The notes beneath the pieces were generated by a model. It ran no database searches. It was not told the origin of the DNA and saw nothing but the letters and a program-made list of their open reading frames with translations. Below are positions 7,072 through 14,600 of a stretch of DNA of 64,000 nt, one piece after another; position 1 is the first letter of the stretch, and each line of letters opens with the position of its first letter. The stretch covers positions 51,844 through 115,843 of the forward strand of contig NZ_JADWPD010000036.1 of the NCBI RefSeq assembly GCF_017308975.1. Reading direction: 5' to 3'. This stretch comes from Amycolatopsis sp. MtRt-6. Lineage in GTDB: Bacteria > Actinomycetota > Actinomycetes > Mycobacteriales > Pseudonocardiaceae. The position numbers were made by a program, and so were the translations under genes.

Positions 7072-7872
7072 ATGAGCGTCGGCGAAGAGGAGTGGGCCCG
7101 GGAACGGGCCGGGTTCGGGCAGGACGGTGAACCGGCGCCGGGGCTGCTGGCGGGGCAGTTCGCCGATCTCACGCGAACCCTGCTCGACGCGACGCCGACC
7201 GTCGGCGGCGTGCTCAAGCTCGTCGTCGGCGCCGCGACCGCGCTCGTGCCGGGCGCCGACCTGGTCAGCGTCACCCTGCGGGACGCCGACGGCGCGTTCC
7301 ACACCCCGGTCGAAACGGACGCGGTCGCCGAGCGGCTGGACCAGGTGCAGTACGACCACCGCGAAGGCCCGTGCGTCGAATCGGCCCGCCCGGACGGCCC
7401 GGCCGTCGCCTGGTCGCAGGACCTGGGCCGGGACCCGCGCTGGCCGGTGTTCGGCCCGGCCGCCGCCCGCCACGGCTACCACTCGGTGCTGGCCACGGCC
7501 CTGCTGCCGGACGCCCGCCCGCCCCGGCTTTCCGGCGCGCTCAACATCTATTCGCGCACGCCCGGCGCGTTCGACGCGCGGGCGATCGACCTCGCGCTGC
7601 TGCTGGCGACGCACGCGTCGCTGGCCCTCGCCCACACCCAGGCCGTGGCCTCCGCGGAGCTGGAGTCGGCGCACCTGCGCCGCGCGGTCGACAGCCGCGA
7701 CGTCATCGGTCAGGCGAAGGGCATCCTGATGCAGCGCCGCGGCATCAGCGCCGACGAGGCCTTCGACGTGCTGCGCCGCGCGTCGCAGGACCTGAACGTC
7801 AAGCTCGCCGACCTGGCCAGGACGCTGGCCTCGCGGCACACCGAGGTGGATCTGCCGGCTTCCGAAGGCTGA
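7072..7872 (+). CDS. GAF-ANTAR domain regulatory protein
   Basis: The 266-residue protein carries a GAF domain (about residues 35-190) and a C-terminal ANTAR domain (about 205-258) with VIGQAKGILMQRRGIS and AFDVLRRASQDLN. It matches the product of 502-1230 in architecture, so the two are probably paralogues with similar RNA-binding antiterminator roles. The ATG at 7072 follows GCGAGGATCC. It lies 41 bp after the hemerythrin gene and may be co-transcribed. A terminator hairpin with a T-run closes it. Confidence 0.88.
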   Translation: MSVGEEEWARERAGFGQDGEPAPGLLAGQFADLTRTLLDATPTVGGVLKLVVGAATALVPGADLVSVTLRDADGAFHTPVETDAVAERLDQVQYDHREGPCVESARPDGPAVAWSQDLGRDPRWPVFGPAAARHGYHSVLATALLPDARPPRLSGALNIYSRTPGAFDARAIDLALLLATHASLALAHTQAVASAELESAHLRRAVDSRDVIGQAKGILMQRRGISADEAFDVLRRASQDLNVKLADLARTLASRHTEVDLPASEG

Positions 7873-7878
7873 CACGCC

Positions 7879-7923
7879 GAAGGCGCCACCTTCCCGGGAA
7901 AGTGGCGCCTTCGATCGCTTTTT
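7879..7923 (+). terminator. Intrinsic terminator after the GAF-ANTAR gene
   Basis: CGAAGGCGCCAC (7879-7890) pairs with GTGGCGCCTTCG (7903-7914), followed by ATCGCTTTTT. The T-run slightly overlaps the end of the convergent gene at 7922. Confidence 0.85.
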
Positions 7924-8386
7924 ACTGGGCCGAATAGGGAGACCGGTTCTCCAGCGACGGGCTGGCGGTCGGGTACCGGCCGTCCTGGCCCGGCACCGGG
8001 GCGACCGTCGGACCCTGCTCCGCCTCCGCTCGCGGGCGGGGGCCGCGCTGGACGACCGCCTCCACTTCCTGCTCACCGCGGATGCGGGCCAGGACGCCGA
8101 GGGTGATCGCGTGGGCCAGGGCGAGGATCAGCAGCAGCACGCCGATCCGGCCGACGACGCCGGGCAGGTCGCTGCTGCCCATTTCGATGGTCGAGATCAG
8201 GGCGAGCACACCCAGCGTCGCGAGGTGGAACAGCACCGTGACCAGGCGGGTCATCGACGCGCCCGCCGCCGGGTCGCCGTAGGAGTTCTCCAGGTACCGG
8301 CGGCCGCTGCGGTAGATGATCTGCCCGTCTATCAGGACCAGCGCAACGCCGATCGCGAGGAACGACAGGTACGCGTTCGTGGTCAT
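7922..8386 (-). CDS. Small membrane protein, three predicted TM helices
   Basis: The 154-residue product has hydrophobic segments at about residues 5-24, 46-66 and 78-100, then a charged, Pro-rich cytosolic or extracytosolic tail. No family was recognised. A near-consensus SigB-like promoter (GTTT-N16-GGGTAT) lies about 37 bp upstream of its ATG. An envelope role under stress is suggested by promoter and topology only. Confidence 0.72.
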   Translation of the reverse strand: MTTNAYLSFLAIGVALVLIDGQIIYRSGRRYLENSYGDPAAGASMTRLVTVLFHLATLGVLALISTIEMGSSDLPGVVGRIGVLLLILALAHAITLGVLARIRGEQEVEAVVQRGPRPRAEAEQGPTVAPVPGQDGRYPTASPSLENRSPYSAQ

Positions 8387-8422
8387 GCCGGACGCTCCTT
8401 CCTGGGGGACCTTGCCGGAGGA

Positions 8423-8448
8423 ATACCCGGCAGGTCGCGCAGGGAAAC
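8423..8448 (-). promoter_or_regulatory. SigB-like promoter of the small membrane protein gene
   Basis: On the minus strand GTTT (8448-8445), a 16-bp spacer and GGGTAT (8428-8423); one of the best matches in the window. Confidence 0.65.
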
Positions 8449-8472
8449 GCCGCGGTCACGCGGTGAACACCG

Positions 8473-9312
8473 TCACCCCGCGAAGGTGTCCGGATCCCCT
8501 CCGGTGCGGCGGCCTTCGTCGAGCCTGCCGATCGCCGCCATGTCCTCGTCGTCGAGCGCGAAGCCGAACACGTCGATGTTCTGCCGGATCCGGTCGGGCG
8601 AAGCGGACTTCGGGAAGACGATGTTCCCGAGCTGGATGTGCCAGCGCAGCACCACCTGCGCGGCCGTCCGCCCGTGCTTTTCCGCCAGGCCGGTGAGCAC
8701 CGGGTCGCCGAGGACGTCGGCGCGGGCCAGCGGGCTCCACGCCTGGGTGGCGATGCCGTGCGCCCGGTGGTACTCGCGCAGCCGCGCCTGCTGCAACGCC
8801 GGGTGCAGCTCGATCTGGTTGACCGCCGGCACGGTCGAAGTCTCTTCGGCGAGCCGGTCGAGGTGGGCGGGCTGGAAGTTCGACACGCCGATGGCGCGGG
8901 CCTTCCCGGCCCGGAGGATCTCCTCGAACCCCTGCCACGTCCGGACGTAGTTGTCCTTGGCCGGCAACGGCCAGTGGATCAGGTAGAGGTCGACGTAGTC
9001 GAAGCCGAACCGGCGCAGGCTGCCTTCGAGCGCGGTGATCGCGTTGTCGTGCCCGTGGGCGTCGTTCGCCAGCTTGGTCGTGACGAACACGTCTTCGCGG
9101 GCCACGCCGGATTCCGCGATCCCGGCGGCGACGCCGGCCTCGTTGCGGTACATCTGCGCGGTGTCGATGTGGCGGTATCCCGTTTCCAGGGCCGTGCGCA
9201 CGGCCTGGGCGGTTTCCCCGGGCGGGATGTCGAACACGCCGAACCCGAACTGGGGGATGCGCACGCCGTTGTTCAGTTCCAGCGTGGGGACGTCGGCAGT
9301 GGTGGTCGTCAT
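8473..9312 (-). CDS. Aldo/keto reductase
   Basis: The 279-residue protein is a full-length AKR (AKR5-like) NADPH-dependent carbonyl reductase. The catalytic tetrad is visible: Asp50, Tyr55, Lys80 and His113, within GYRHIDTAQMY, VTTK and LIHWPLP. The IGVSNF and IVFPKSASPDRIRQN segments form the NADPH-binding region. Members of this group reduce aldehydes and ketones, including 2,5-diketo-gluconate and reactive aldehydes. The ATG at 9312 is only about 10 bp after a SigB-like -10, implying a nearly leaderless message. Stress-related aldehyde detoxification is the likely role. Confidence 0.93.
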   Translation of the reverse strand: MTTTTADVPTLELNNGVRIPQFGFGVFDIPPGETAQAVRTALETGYRHIDTAQMYRNEAGVAAGIAESGVAREDVFVTTKLANDAHGHDNAITALEGSLRRFGFDYVDLYLIHWPLPAKDNYVRTWQGFEEILRAGKARAIGVSNFQPAHLDRLAEETSTVPAVNQIELHPALQQARLREYHRAHGIATQAWSPLARADVLGDPVLTGLAEKHGRTAAQVVLRWHIQLGNIVFPKSASPDRIRQNIDVFGFALDDEDMAAIGRLDEGRRTGGDPDTFAG

Positions 9313-9321
9313 GCGTACGTC

Positions 9322-9348
9322 CTACCCGACGTTTCCCGGACGCGAAAC
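9322..9348 (-). promoter_or_regulatory. SigB-like promoter of the aldo/keto reductase gene
   Basis: On the minus strand GTTT (9348-9345), a 17-bp spacer and GGGTAG (9327-9322). The -10 ends 9 bp before the start codon. Confidence 0.5.
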
Positions 9349-9410
9349 GCGGCGGGACGAGATCACCCGCCCCGCCGCGACAACTCACCCCGAACGGGTG
9401 ACTCGCGAGC

Positions 9411-9872
9411 TTACTGTCCCGGGCGATCCACGTCGCCGCGCCAGCCGCCGGTCTCCCGGCCGCGCTGCTCGACGAACTCCTTGAACCGCTTGAGATCGCC
9501 CTTCACCCGGCGGTCGAGGACGCCGAGCTTGTCGGCGACGTTCTCGGCGAAGCCCTCCGGGTCGATGTCCATCTGCGCGGTCACCCGGGTGTGTGAGTCG
9601 TCCAGCCGGTGGAAGGTGATGACGCCGGCGTGGTCCGGGCCGGAGTCCGACGTCCAGGCGACCCGCTCGTCGGGGTGCTGCTCGGTGATCGTGGCGTCGA
9701 ATTCCCGCGTCACGCCGCCGAACCGCGTCACCCAGTGGGTGTGGGTGGCGTCCAGCTGGCGGATCTCTTCGACGCCCTCCATGAACTTCGGGAACTCCTC
9801 GAACTGCGTCCACTGGTTGTACGCGGTGGAGACGGGGACTTCCACATCCACGATTTCGGTGATCGTGCTCAT
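9411..9872 (-). CDS. SRPBCC (polyketide cyclase/START-like) family protein
   Basis: The 153-residue protein starts MSTITEIVDVEVPVSTAYNQ and carries the usual WTQFEEFPKFMEGVEEI segment of the polyketide cyclase/dehydrase-like SRPBCC group. These beta-barrel folds bind hydrophobic ligands in a central cavity; most stress-linked copies have no assigned ligand. The last 25 residues are polar. AGGAGGAG precedes the ATG. A SigB-like promoter lies 52 bp upstream, back to back with that of the holin-X operon. Confidence 0.85.
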   Translation of the reverse strand: MSTITEIVDVEVPVSTAYNQWTQFEEFPKFMEGVEEIRQLDATHTHWVTRFGGVTREFDATITEQHPDERVAWTSDSGPDHAGVITFHRLDDSHTRVTAQMDIDPEGFAENVADKLGVLDRRVKGDLKRFKEFVEQRGRETGGWRGDVDRPGQ

Positions 9873-9923
9873 GCACTCCTCCTCGTCGGTGGTCGGTCTT
9901 CGGCATCGAAGGGCACAAAGCGG

Positions 9924-9948
9924 CTACCCGGCGCACCGGCGGTCAAAC
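9924..9948 (-). promoter_or_regulatory. SigB-like promoter of the SRPBCC gene
   Basis: On the minus strand GTTT (9948-9945), a 15-bp spacer and GGGTAG (9929-9924). Confidence 0.65.
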
Positions 9949-9955
9949 CCGGCGC

Positions 9956-9981
9956 GGTTGACCCGTGCCGGGCCCGGGTAC
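9956..9981 (+). promoter_or_regulatory. SigB-like promoter of the holin-X/DUF3618/DUF4235 operon
   Basis: GGTT (9956-9959), a 16-bp spacer and GGGTAC (9976-9981). It is 7 bp from the -35 of the divergent SRPBCC promoter. Confidence 0.6.
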
Positions 9982-10008
9982 CCGCCGCCCAGGCGAAGGA
10001 GGTGTGCG

Positions 10009-10422
10009 GTGATCGAAGAAGCAAACAGGAAACCGGCGGCCGACCGTTCGGTCGGCGAGCTGGTGACGGACCTGACCGACGAGGTCAAGCGGCTCGTCCG
10101 GGACGAGATGCGGCTCGCGGTCTTCGAACTGCAGCGCAAGGGCAAGAAGATGGGCCTCGGCGCCGGGTTGTTCGGCGCGGCGGGCCTGTTCGCGTTCCTC
10201 GGCGCCGGCACGCTGGTCGCGGCCGCCGTGCTGGCGCTCGCGCTCGTCGTGCCCGGCTGGCTGGCGGCGGTGATCGTCGCGGTCGCGCTGTTCGCCGTCG
10301 CCGGGATCGCGGCGCTGGTCGGCAAGAAGGAAGTGTCGCAAGGGGTGCCACCGGTACCCGAAGAGGCCATCAGCGGCGTCCGCGAAGACGTGGACACCGT
10401 GAAGCAGGGAGTGCGGACATGA
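10009..10422 (+). CDS. Actinobacterial holin-X/phage holin family membrane protein
   Basis: The 137-residue protein has an N-terminal amphipathic segment (VGELVTDLTDEVKRLVRDEM), then two hydrophobic helices at about residues 50-75 and 80-103, and an acidic tail. This is the usual layout of the actinobacterial Holin-X family; there are no phage genes nearby, so lysis is not implied. The GTG at 10009 has GAAGGAGG six bases upstream. It is first in a three-gene overlapping operon with DUF3618 and DUF4235 genes, a set often found together in actinobacteria and probably acting at the membrane. Confidence 0.82.
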   Translation: MIEEANRKPAADRSVGELVTDLTDEVKRLVRDEMRLAVFELQRKGKKMGLGAGLFGAAGLFAFLGAGTLVAAAVLALALVVPGWLAAVIVAVALFAVAGIAALVGKKEVSQGVPPVPEEAISGVREDVDTVKQGVRT

Positions 10423-10724
10423 GCGGGGACTTCCCGAAGAACGCCGAGGAGGCGCGGCTCGACCGGGACACCACCCGGGAAGAACTCACCGAGACCCTGG
10501 CAGCGCTCGGGCAGAAGCTCGACGTCAAGGCCAGGGTCAAGGAGAACGTCGACGACAAGCTCGACCAGGCGACCGCGAAGGTCGCCGACGTGACGAACGA
10601 ACCGACCGCGGCCAGGTTCCGCCAGGGCGCCGACGCCGTCCGCGCCAACCCGGTGCCGGTCTTCGCCGGCGTACTGGGCCTGCTGATCCTGATCCGCCTG
10701 ATCCTGCGCCGGAGGAACTCGTGA
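10419..10724 (+). CDS. DUF3618 family membrane-anchored protein
   Basis: The 101-residue product has the DUF3618 motif (LDRDTTREELTETLAALGQK) near the N-terminus, a charged coiled segment and one C-terminal transmembrane helix (about 78-96) ending in Arg residues. Biochemical function is unknown. The ATG overlaps the preceding stop (ATGA) and its own stop overlaps the next GTG, so the three genes are translationally coupled. Confidence 0.85.
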   Translation: MSGDFPKNAEEARLDRDTTREELTETLAALGQKLDVKARVKENVDDKLDQATAKVADVTNEPTAARFRQGADAVRANPVPVFAGVLGLLILIRLILRRRNS

Positions 10725-10987
10725 ACAAGACGCTCTACAAGCCGCTGAGCTGGGTGGTCGGTGCCCTGGGCGGCATCCTCGCCGGCCAGGTCTTCAAGCA
10801 GGTCTGGAAGCGCGTGGCCGGTGAAGACGACGCTCCCGACGCCACCGACCGCGACTACACCTGGCGGCAGGTGGTCGTCGCGGCGGCGGTGCAGGGGGCG
10901 ATCTTCGGTGCCGTCAAGGCCGCCACCGAGCGGGCCGGCGCGGTCGGCTACCGCAAGGCCACCGGCGACTGGCCGGGCGACGACTGA
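10721..10987 (+). CDS. DUF4235 family protein
   Basis: The 88-residue product has two hydrophobic segments (about 8-25 and 48-66) and the DUF4235 pattern FKQVWKRVAGEDDAPDATDR and TWRQVVVAAAVQGAIFGAVK. Its function is unknown. It is the last gene of the holin-X/DUF3618/DUF4235 operon. A strong hairpin at 11020-11057 follows. Confidence 0.85.
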   Translation: MNKTLYKPLSWVVGALGGILAGQVFKQVWKRVAGEDDAPDATDRDYTWRQVVVAAAVQGAIFGAVKAATERAGAVGYRKATGDWPGDD

Positions 10988-11019
10988 GTGCCCGGCTTCC
11001 TGGTGTCCACAGTGGACGG

Positions 11020-11057
11020 CCGGGAGGCGTGCCCGCGGAAGCGGTCACGCCTCCCGG
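11020..11057. terminator. Bidirectional terminator-like hairpin
   Basis: CCGGGAGGCGTG (11020-11031) pairs with CACGCCTCCCGG (11046-11057) over a 14-base loop. It lies between the convergent DUF4235 and STAS genes. No T-run is present on either side. Confidence 0.65.
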
Positions 11058-11468
11058 GTGACCACGGGGGCGGGCGGGGGGGGGGCCCGGGGCCGGGGGC
11101 CCCCCCCCCCGGCCGGGCTCGGGGGCGAGGCCGGCGAGCGCGGCGCCGACGCCGGGGTGGATCTTCAGCACCAGGTCGGCACCGGTGGCTTCCAGCGATC
11201 GGGTGACAGCGTGGCCGCCGAGCACGACGGCGAGCTCGGCGCGGTCGTGCGCCTGCAGCAGCGACCGGACGCCGGCGCAGCTCAGGAACGCCACCCGGGT
11301 GAGGTCGGCGACCAGCCGCGGCCCGGTGGCGAGGGCTTCGTCGAGCGTGCCGATCGTGGCGGCGTCGATGTCGCCCACCAGGGTGAGGACGGTGATCCCG
11401 CCCGGACGTTCGGTCGTGGTGACGGTCAGGCCGGACGGTTCGTAGATCGTGCGGAAACAGTCGTACAT
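11045..11468 (-). CDS. STAS domain protein with a disrupted or variable C-terminus
   Basis: From the ATG at 11468 (AAAGGGAGC upstream) the protein reads as a STAS domain, with LVGDIDAATIGTLDEAL, LVADLTRVAFLSCAGVRSLL and a Ser at the usual phosphorylation position. After about residue 118 the frame enters an extreme homopolymer zone (ten G at 11076-11085, eleven C at 11100-11110). As given, the frame stays open to 10914 and runs into the convergent DUF4235 gene. Removing one base from a tract would instead end the protein with VVTREA and a TGA at 11047-11045, exactly in the hairpin. I therefore give the repaired end. The role is probably anti-sigma antagonist in the SigB partner switch. Confidence 0.7.
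11066..11112. repeat. Dense G/C homopolymer tract inside the STAS gene
   Basis: Runs of G5, G10, G4, G5 and C11 occur within 47 bp. Such tracts slip both in replication and in sequencing, so either phase variation or an assembly length error is possible. Confidence 0.8.
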
Positions 11469-11576
11469 GGCGCTCCCTTTGTTCCAGCGTTGCAGGGGCG
11501 CTGACCGGAGCACGTGTCTGAACAACAGCCAACACCCCTGACCGTACGCCCCTGAGCCGCGAGGTCAACCCCGCGG

Positions 11577-11601
11577 GTTTCCCGGCCCCGACCTCGGGTA
11601 A
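11577..11601 (+). promoter_or_regulatory. SigB-like promoter of the NDH-2 gene
   Basis: GTTT (11577-11580), a 15-bp spacer and GGGTAA (11596-11601). The ATG lies at 11641. Confidence 0.65.
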
Positions 11602-11640
11602 TCCGTTCGGGACGGAAATCGGCGCCCCGGAAGGAGATCC

Positions 11641-12930
11641 ATGCGTGTCGTGATCGTCGGCGGCGGTTTCGCCGGTTACCACGCGGCGAAAAGCCTCCGA
11701 AAGGAAGCCGGCGAAGACGTTGAAGTCGTGGTGCTGAACCCAACCGATTACTTCCTCTACCTGCCGTTGCTGCCCGAAGTGGCGGCCGGGATCCTGGACC
11801 CGCGGCGGGTCGCGGTTTCGATCCCCGAGACGCTGCGCGGGGTCCGGCTCGTGCTCGGCGTGGCCACCGGCGTGGACTTCGACGCCCGCCACGTCACCTA
11901 CACCGACCCCGAGGACAACGAACACCGGATCGGGTACGACCGGCTGGTACTGGCCGCGGGCAGCGTCAACAAGCTGTTGCCGATCCCGGGCGTGCCGGAG
12001 TACGCGCACGGGTTCCGCGGCGTGCCGGAAGCGCTGTACCTGCGCGACCACATCACGCGGCAGATCGAGCTGGCCGCCGCGGCCGAAGATCCCGCCGAGC
12101 GCGACGCCCGCTGCACGTTCGTGGTGGTCGGCGCGGGCTACACCGGCACCGAGGTCGCCGCCCAGGGCCCCGCGTTCACCGCGGCGCTCGCCGCGCGCCA
12201 CCCCGAGCTGGCAGGGCAGCGGATCCGCTGGCTGCTGCTGGACGTCGCCGAGCGGGTGCTGCCCGAGCTGGACAAGCGGCTGGGCCGCACCGCCGACGAG
12301 GTGCTGCGCGCCCGCGGGGTCGAAGTGCTCATGAAGACGTCGGTGGACCACGCCGACGCCAAGGGCGTCACGCTGACGAACGGGGACAGCGTCCCCACCC
12401 GCACCCTGGTGTGGTGCGTGGGCGTGCGGCCGGACCCGCTGGTGGCCGACCTCGGGCTCGAGACGGCGAAGGGCAGGCTCGTGGTGACCGAGCAGCTGAA
12501 CGTGCCGGGCCGCGACGACGTGTTCGCCTGCGGCGACGCGGCCGCGGTGCCCGACCTCACCCGCCCCGGCCAGTACACCGCGATGACCGCGCAGCACGCC
12601 GAGCGGCAGGGCAGGCTCGCCGGGCGCAACGTGGCGGCGTCGCTGGGCTACGGCCGCCCGGGGACCTACCGGCACCACGACCTCGGCTTCGTCGTCGACC
12701 TCGGCGCCGGTGCGGCGGCGGCGAACCCGTTGCACATCCCGCTGTCCGGGCGGCCGGCGAAGGCCGTGACGCGCGGCTACCACCTCATGGCGATGCCGGG
12801 CAACCGCGTGCGCACGGCCGCCGACTGGGCCCTGGAGGCGCTGACCGGCCGCCAGACCGTCCAATTGGGACTCGTCCGGTCCGGGGCCGTGCCGCTCGAC
12901 ACGGACAGCCCGGAACTCCCCCGTCGCTGA
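11641..12930 (+). CDS. Type II NADH dehydrogenase-like NAD(P)/FAD oxidoreductase
   Basis: The 429-residue flavoprotein has an N-terminal FAD-binding Rossmann motif (VIVGGGFAGYHAAKSL), a second NAD-binding motif (FVVVGAGYTGTEVA, about residue 160) and the distal FAD motif DVFACGDAAAVPD (about 297-309). Length and order fit NDH-2 enzymes, which pass electrons from NADH to quinone at the inner membrane face without pumping protons. AAGGAGAT precedes the ATG. A near-consensus SigB-like promoter suggests induction under stress, when non-pumping respiration may help redox balance. A ferredoxin-type reductase is a less likely alternative. Confidence 0.9.
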   Translation: MRVVIVGGGFAGYHAAKSLRKEAGEDVEVVVLNPTDYFLYLPLLPEVAAGILDPRRVAVSIPETLRGVRLVLGVATGVDFDARHVTYTDPEDNEHRIGYDRLVLAAGSVNKLLPIPGVPEYAHGFRGVPEALYLRDHITRQIELAAAAEDPAERDARCTFVVVGAGYTGTEVAAQGPAFTAALAARHPELAGQRIRWLLLDVAERVLPELDKRLGRTADEVLRARGVEVLMKTSVDHADAKGVTLTNGDSVPTRTLVWCVGVRPDPLVADLGLETAKGRLVVTEQLNVPGRDDVFACGDAAAVPDLTRPGQYTAMTAQHAERQGRLAGRNVAASLGYGRPGTYRHHDLGFVVDLGAGAAAANPLHIPLSGRPAKAVTRGYHLMAMPGNRVRTAADWALEALTGRQTVQLGLVRSGAVPLDTDSPELPRR

Positions 12931-12954
12931 AGTCTTTTGGTGAAAGGAACGCGC

Positions 12955-13509
12955 ATGCCCGCCGAACCCGAACCCGTCCGCTCCGAAGGCCCTTCGGTGG
13001 TGACTGCCGGAGACCCGTCGGGCCCCAAGGTGATCGTGCTCGACCCGGCCGGCGCCGGGAAGCACGACGAGCTGCCCGCGACCTGGCGGCCGCTGGCCCG
13101 CAAGCGGGCGGTGTTCTGGTGCCGGGTCCCGGCGGGCGGAGCCCTGACCGAAGCCGACGACCTCCTCGGCGACGCGGGCCCGGGCGACCCCGAGATAGCG
13201 GTGGTGGCGAGCGGCCCGTTCGCGGCGGAGGCCCTGCAGCTCGTCGAGCGCCACCCGGGCGCGGCAACGCACCTGCTGCTCGTCGACCCGGCCTCGGACG
13301 CCTTCCTGTCGGCAGCCGACGCGGCAGCGGCCAACGACGCCTGGCTGGCCGAACACGACGACGTGGTGGCCAAGCTGCGCGGGGCGGGCACGGAGGTACG
13401 AGTGGTGGCGTCGAGCAGCGAGAGCCTGGAGGACCGGGTGCCGCCGCCGCTGCCGCTGGGCCACCCGGAGGTGGTGACGGCGGTGCGCGCGGCGCTCGGG
13501 GCGGATTAG
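12955..13509 (+). CDS. Conserved hypothetical protein, degenerate alpha/beta-hydrolase-like
   Basis: The 184-residue product follows the NDH-2 gene by 24 bp and is probably co-transcribed. It has alternating strand and helix segments (PKVIVLDPAGAG, EIAVVASGPFAAEALQLVER, THLLLVDPAS) like an alpha/beta-hydrolase core, but the expected GxSxG nucleophile elbow reads ASGPFA, so activity is doubtful. The ATG at 12955 is preferred to a GTG at 12937 because GAAAGGA precedes it. The function is unknown. Confidence 0.7.
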   Translation: MPAEPEPVRSEGPSVVTAGDPSGPKVIVLDPAGAGKHDELPATWRPLARKRAVFWCRVPAGGALTEADDLLGDAGPGDPEIAVVASGPFAAEALQLVERHPGAATHLLLVDPASDAFLSAADAAAANDAWLAEHDDVVAKLRGAGTEVRVVASSSESLEDRVPPPLPLGHPEVVTAVRAALGAD

Positions 13510-13633
13510 CGGCCCGGCCTGGCCGGGTCTTGCTGGGCCCCGCCCAGCTCGACCCGGCTCAACCCACCCAACCCCGCCTACCCACCTGCGCCCCGCCAGC
13601 CCCACACAGCCCACCCGGCCACCGCCCGGCAAA

Positions 13634-14518
13634 CTAACCGCCCCGGCCCCCAGCCAGCTCCACGAACCCCCGCACCACCGCGGACACCGCACCCGCCCGC
13701 CAGGCCAACCCCAGATCGATCCTCGGCGCCGGATCCTCCAACCTCCGCAACACCACGCCCCGTCGCCGCAGGGCTCGGGCCCGGTGCTCCGGGACCGCCG
13801 CCACGCCCGCTCCCTCCGCCACCGCGCGCATCAACTGCTCGTCCTCCGGTTCCTCGCGGACGATCGGCGGCAGCCCGCCTGGCCAGACCTGGGCGCTGAT
13901 CGCGTCGTACTGGCCGGGGCCGTTCTCGCGGGGCCAGAACACCACCGGCTCCGCGGCGATCGCCGCCCTCCGCAGGCGGCCGCGGTGGCGGGCCAGCGGG
14001 TGGCTCGACGGCAGGGCCAGCAGGACCTCCTCCGAGCCGATCACCGCGACCTCGATGCCCGCGGCCGTCACCGGGGGCCGGACGAAGCCGATGTCGATTT
14101 CGCCCGCCGTCAGGCGGGCCAGGTTCAGGCTCGTCCAGCCCGTCTCCAAGGCCAGCTCGACGTCCGGGTGCCGGTCGCGGTACGCCGCGACCAGGTCGCC
14201 TGCCAACGGGCCTGGCGCCGACCGCGTGTACGCGATCCGCAGCCGCCCCGCGTCGCCCCGGCCCGCCGCCGCCACCGCGCCGCGGGCTCGCTCCAGCCGG
14301 TCGAGCAGGTCGCGGGCCTCCACCGCGGCCACCCGGCCGGCGTCGGTCAGCGCGAACCGCGGGCCCGTGCGGTCGAGCAGCGCCACCCCGAGGTCCGCTT
14401 CGAAGGCGCGGATCTGCTGGCTCAGCGACGGCTGGGACACGAACAGCCGAGCGGCCGCCTTCGTGAAGTGCATCTCCTCGGCGAGCACGGCGAAGTAGTG
14501 CCATCGGCGCAGGTCCAC
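13634..14518 (-). CDS. LysR-family transcriptional regulator
   Basis: The 294-residue protein has the LysR winged helix-turn-helix (FTKAAARLFVSQPSLSQQIR, about 18-37) and a C-terminal periplasmic-binding-like effector domain (about 90-290). It is divergent from the PLP decarboxylase gene at 14601. The 82-bp gap holds a palindrome (14528-14542) of T-N11-A type, so it probably controls that gene and itself. The effector is unknown, possibly a substrate or product of the decarboxylase. Confidence 0.92.
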   Translation of the reverse strand: MDLRRWHYFAVLAEEMHFTKAAARLFVSQPSLSQQIRAFEADLGVALLDRTGPRFALTDAGRVAAVEARDLLDRLERARGAVAAAGRGDAGRLRIAYTRSAPGPLAGDLVAAYRDRHPDVELALETGWTSLNLARLTAGEIDIGFVRPPVTAAGIEVAVIGSEEVLLALPSSHPLARHRGRLRRAAIAAEPVVFWPRENGPGQYDAISAQVWPGGLPPIVREEPEDEQLMRAVAEGAGVAAVPEHRARALRRRGVVLRRLEDPAPRIDLGLAWRAGAVSAVVRGFVELAGGRGG

Positions 14519-14527
14519 CCAGCGATT

Positions 14528-14542
14528 ATAGGGCTATCCTAT
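14528..14542. promoter_or_regulatory. LysR-type operator candidate
   Basis: ATAGG-GCTAT-CCTAT is a perfect inverted repeat with a 5-bp centre, located 10 bp from the LysR start and 59 bp before the decarboxylase start. Confidence 0.6.
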
Positions 14543-14600
14543 GGTTTCATCGGGACGAAGTCTTGGACGCCCCGGCCTGCCCGCTGCTGTCCTGTGTCCC

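Noticed and set aside
10009..10422. Prophage remnant because of the holin-like gene
   Set aside because: No other phage genes are nearby, and the holin-X/DUF3618/DUF4235 set is a normal chromosomal operon in actinobacteria.
10914..11044. Extension of the STAS protein into the DUF4235 gene
   Set aside because: It runs opposite to a confident gene, passes a hairpin and arises after homopolymers; a one-base length change removes it.
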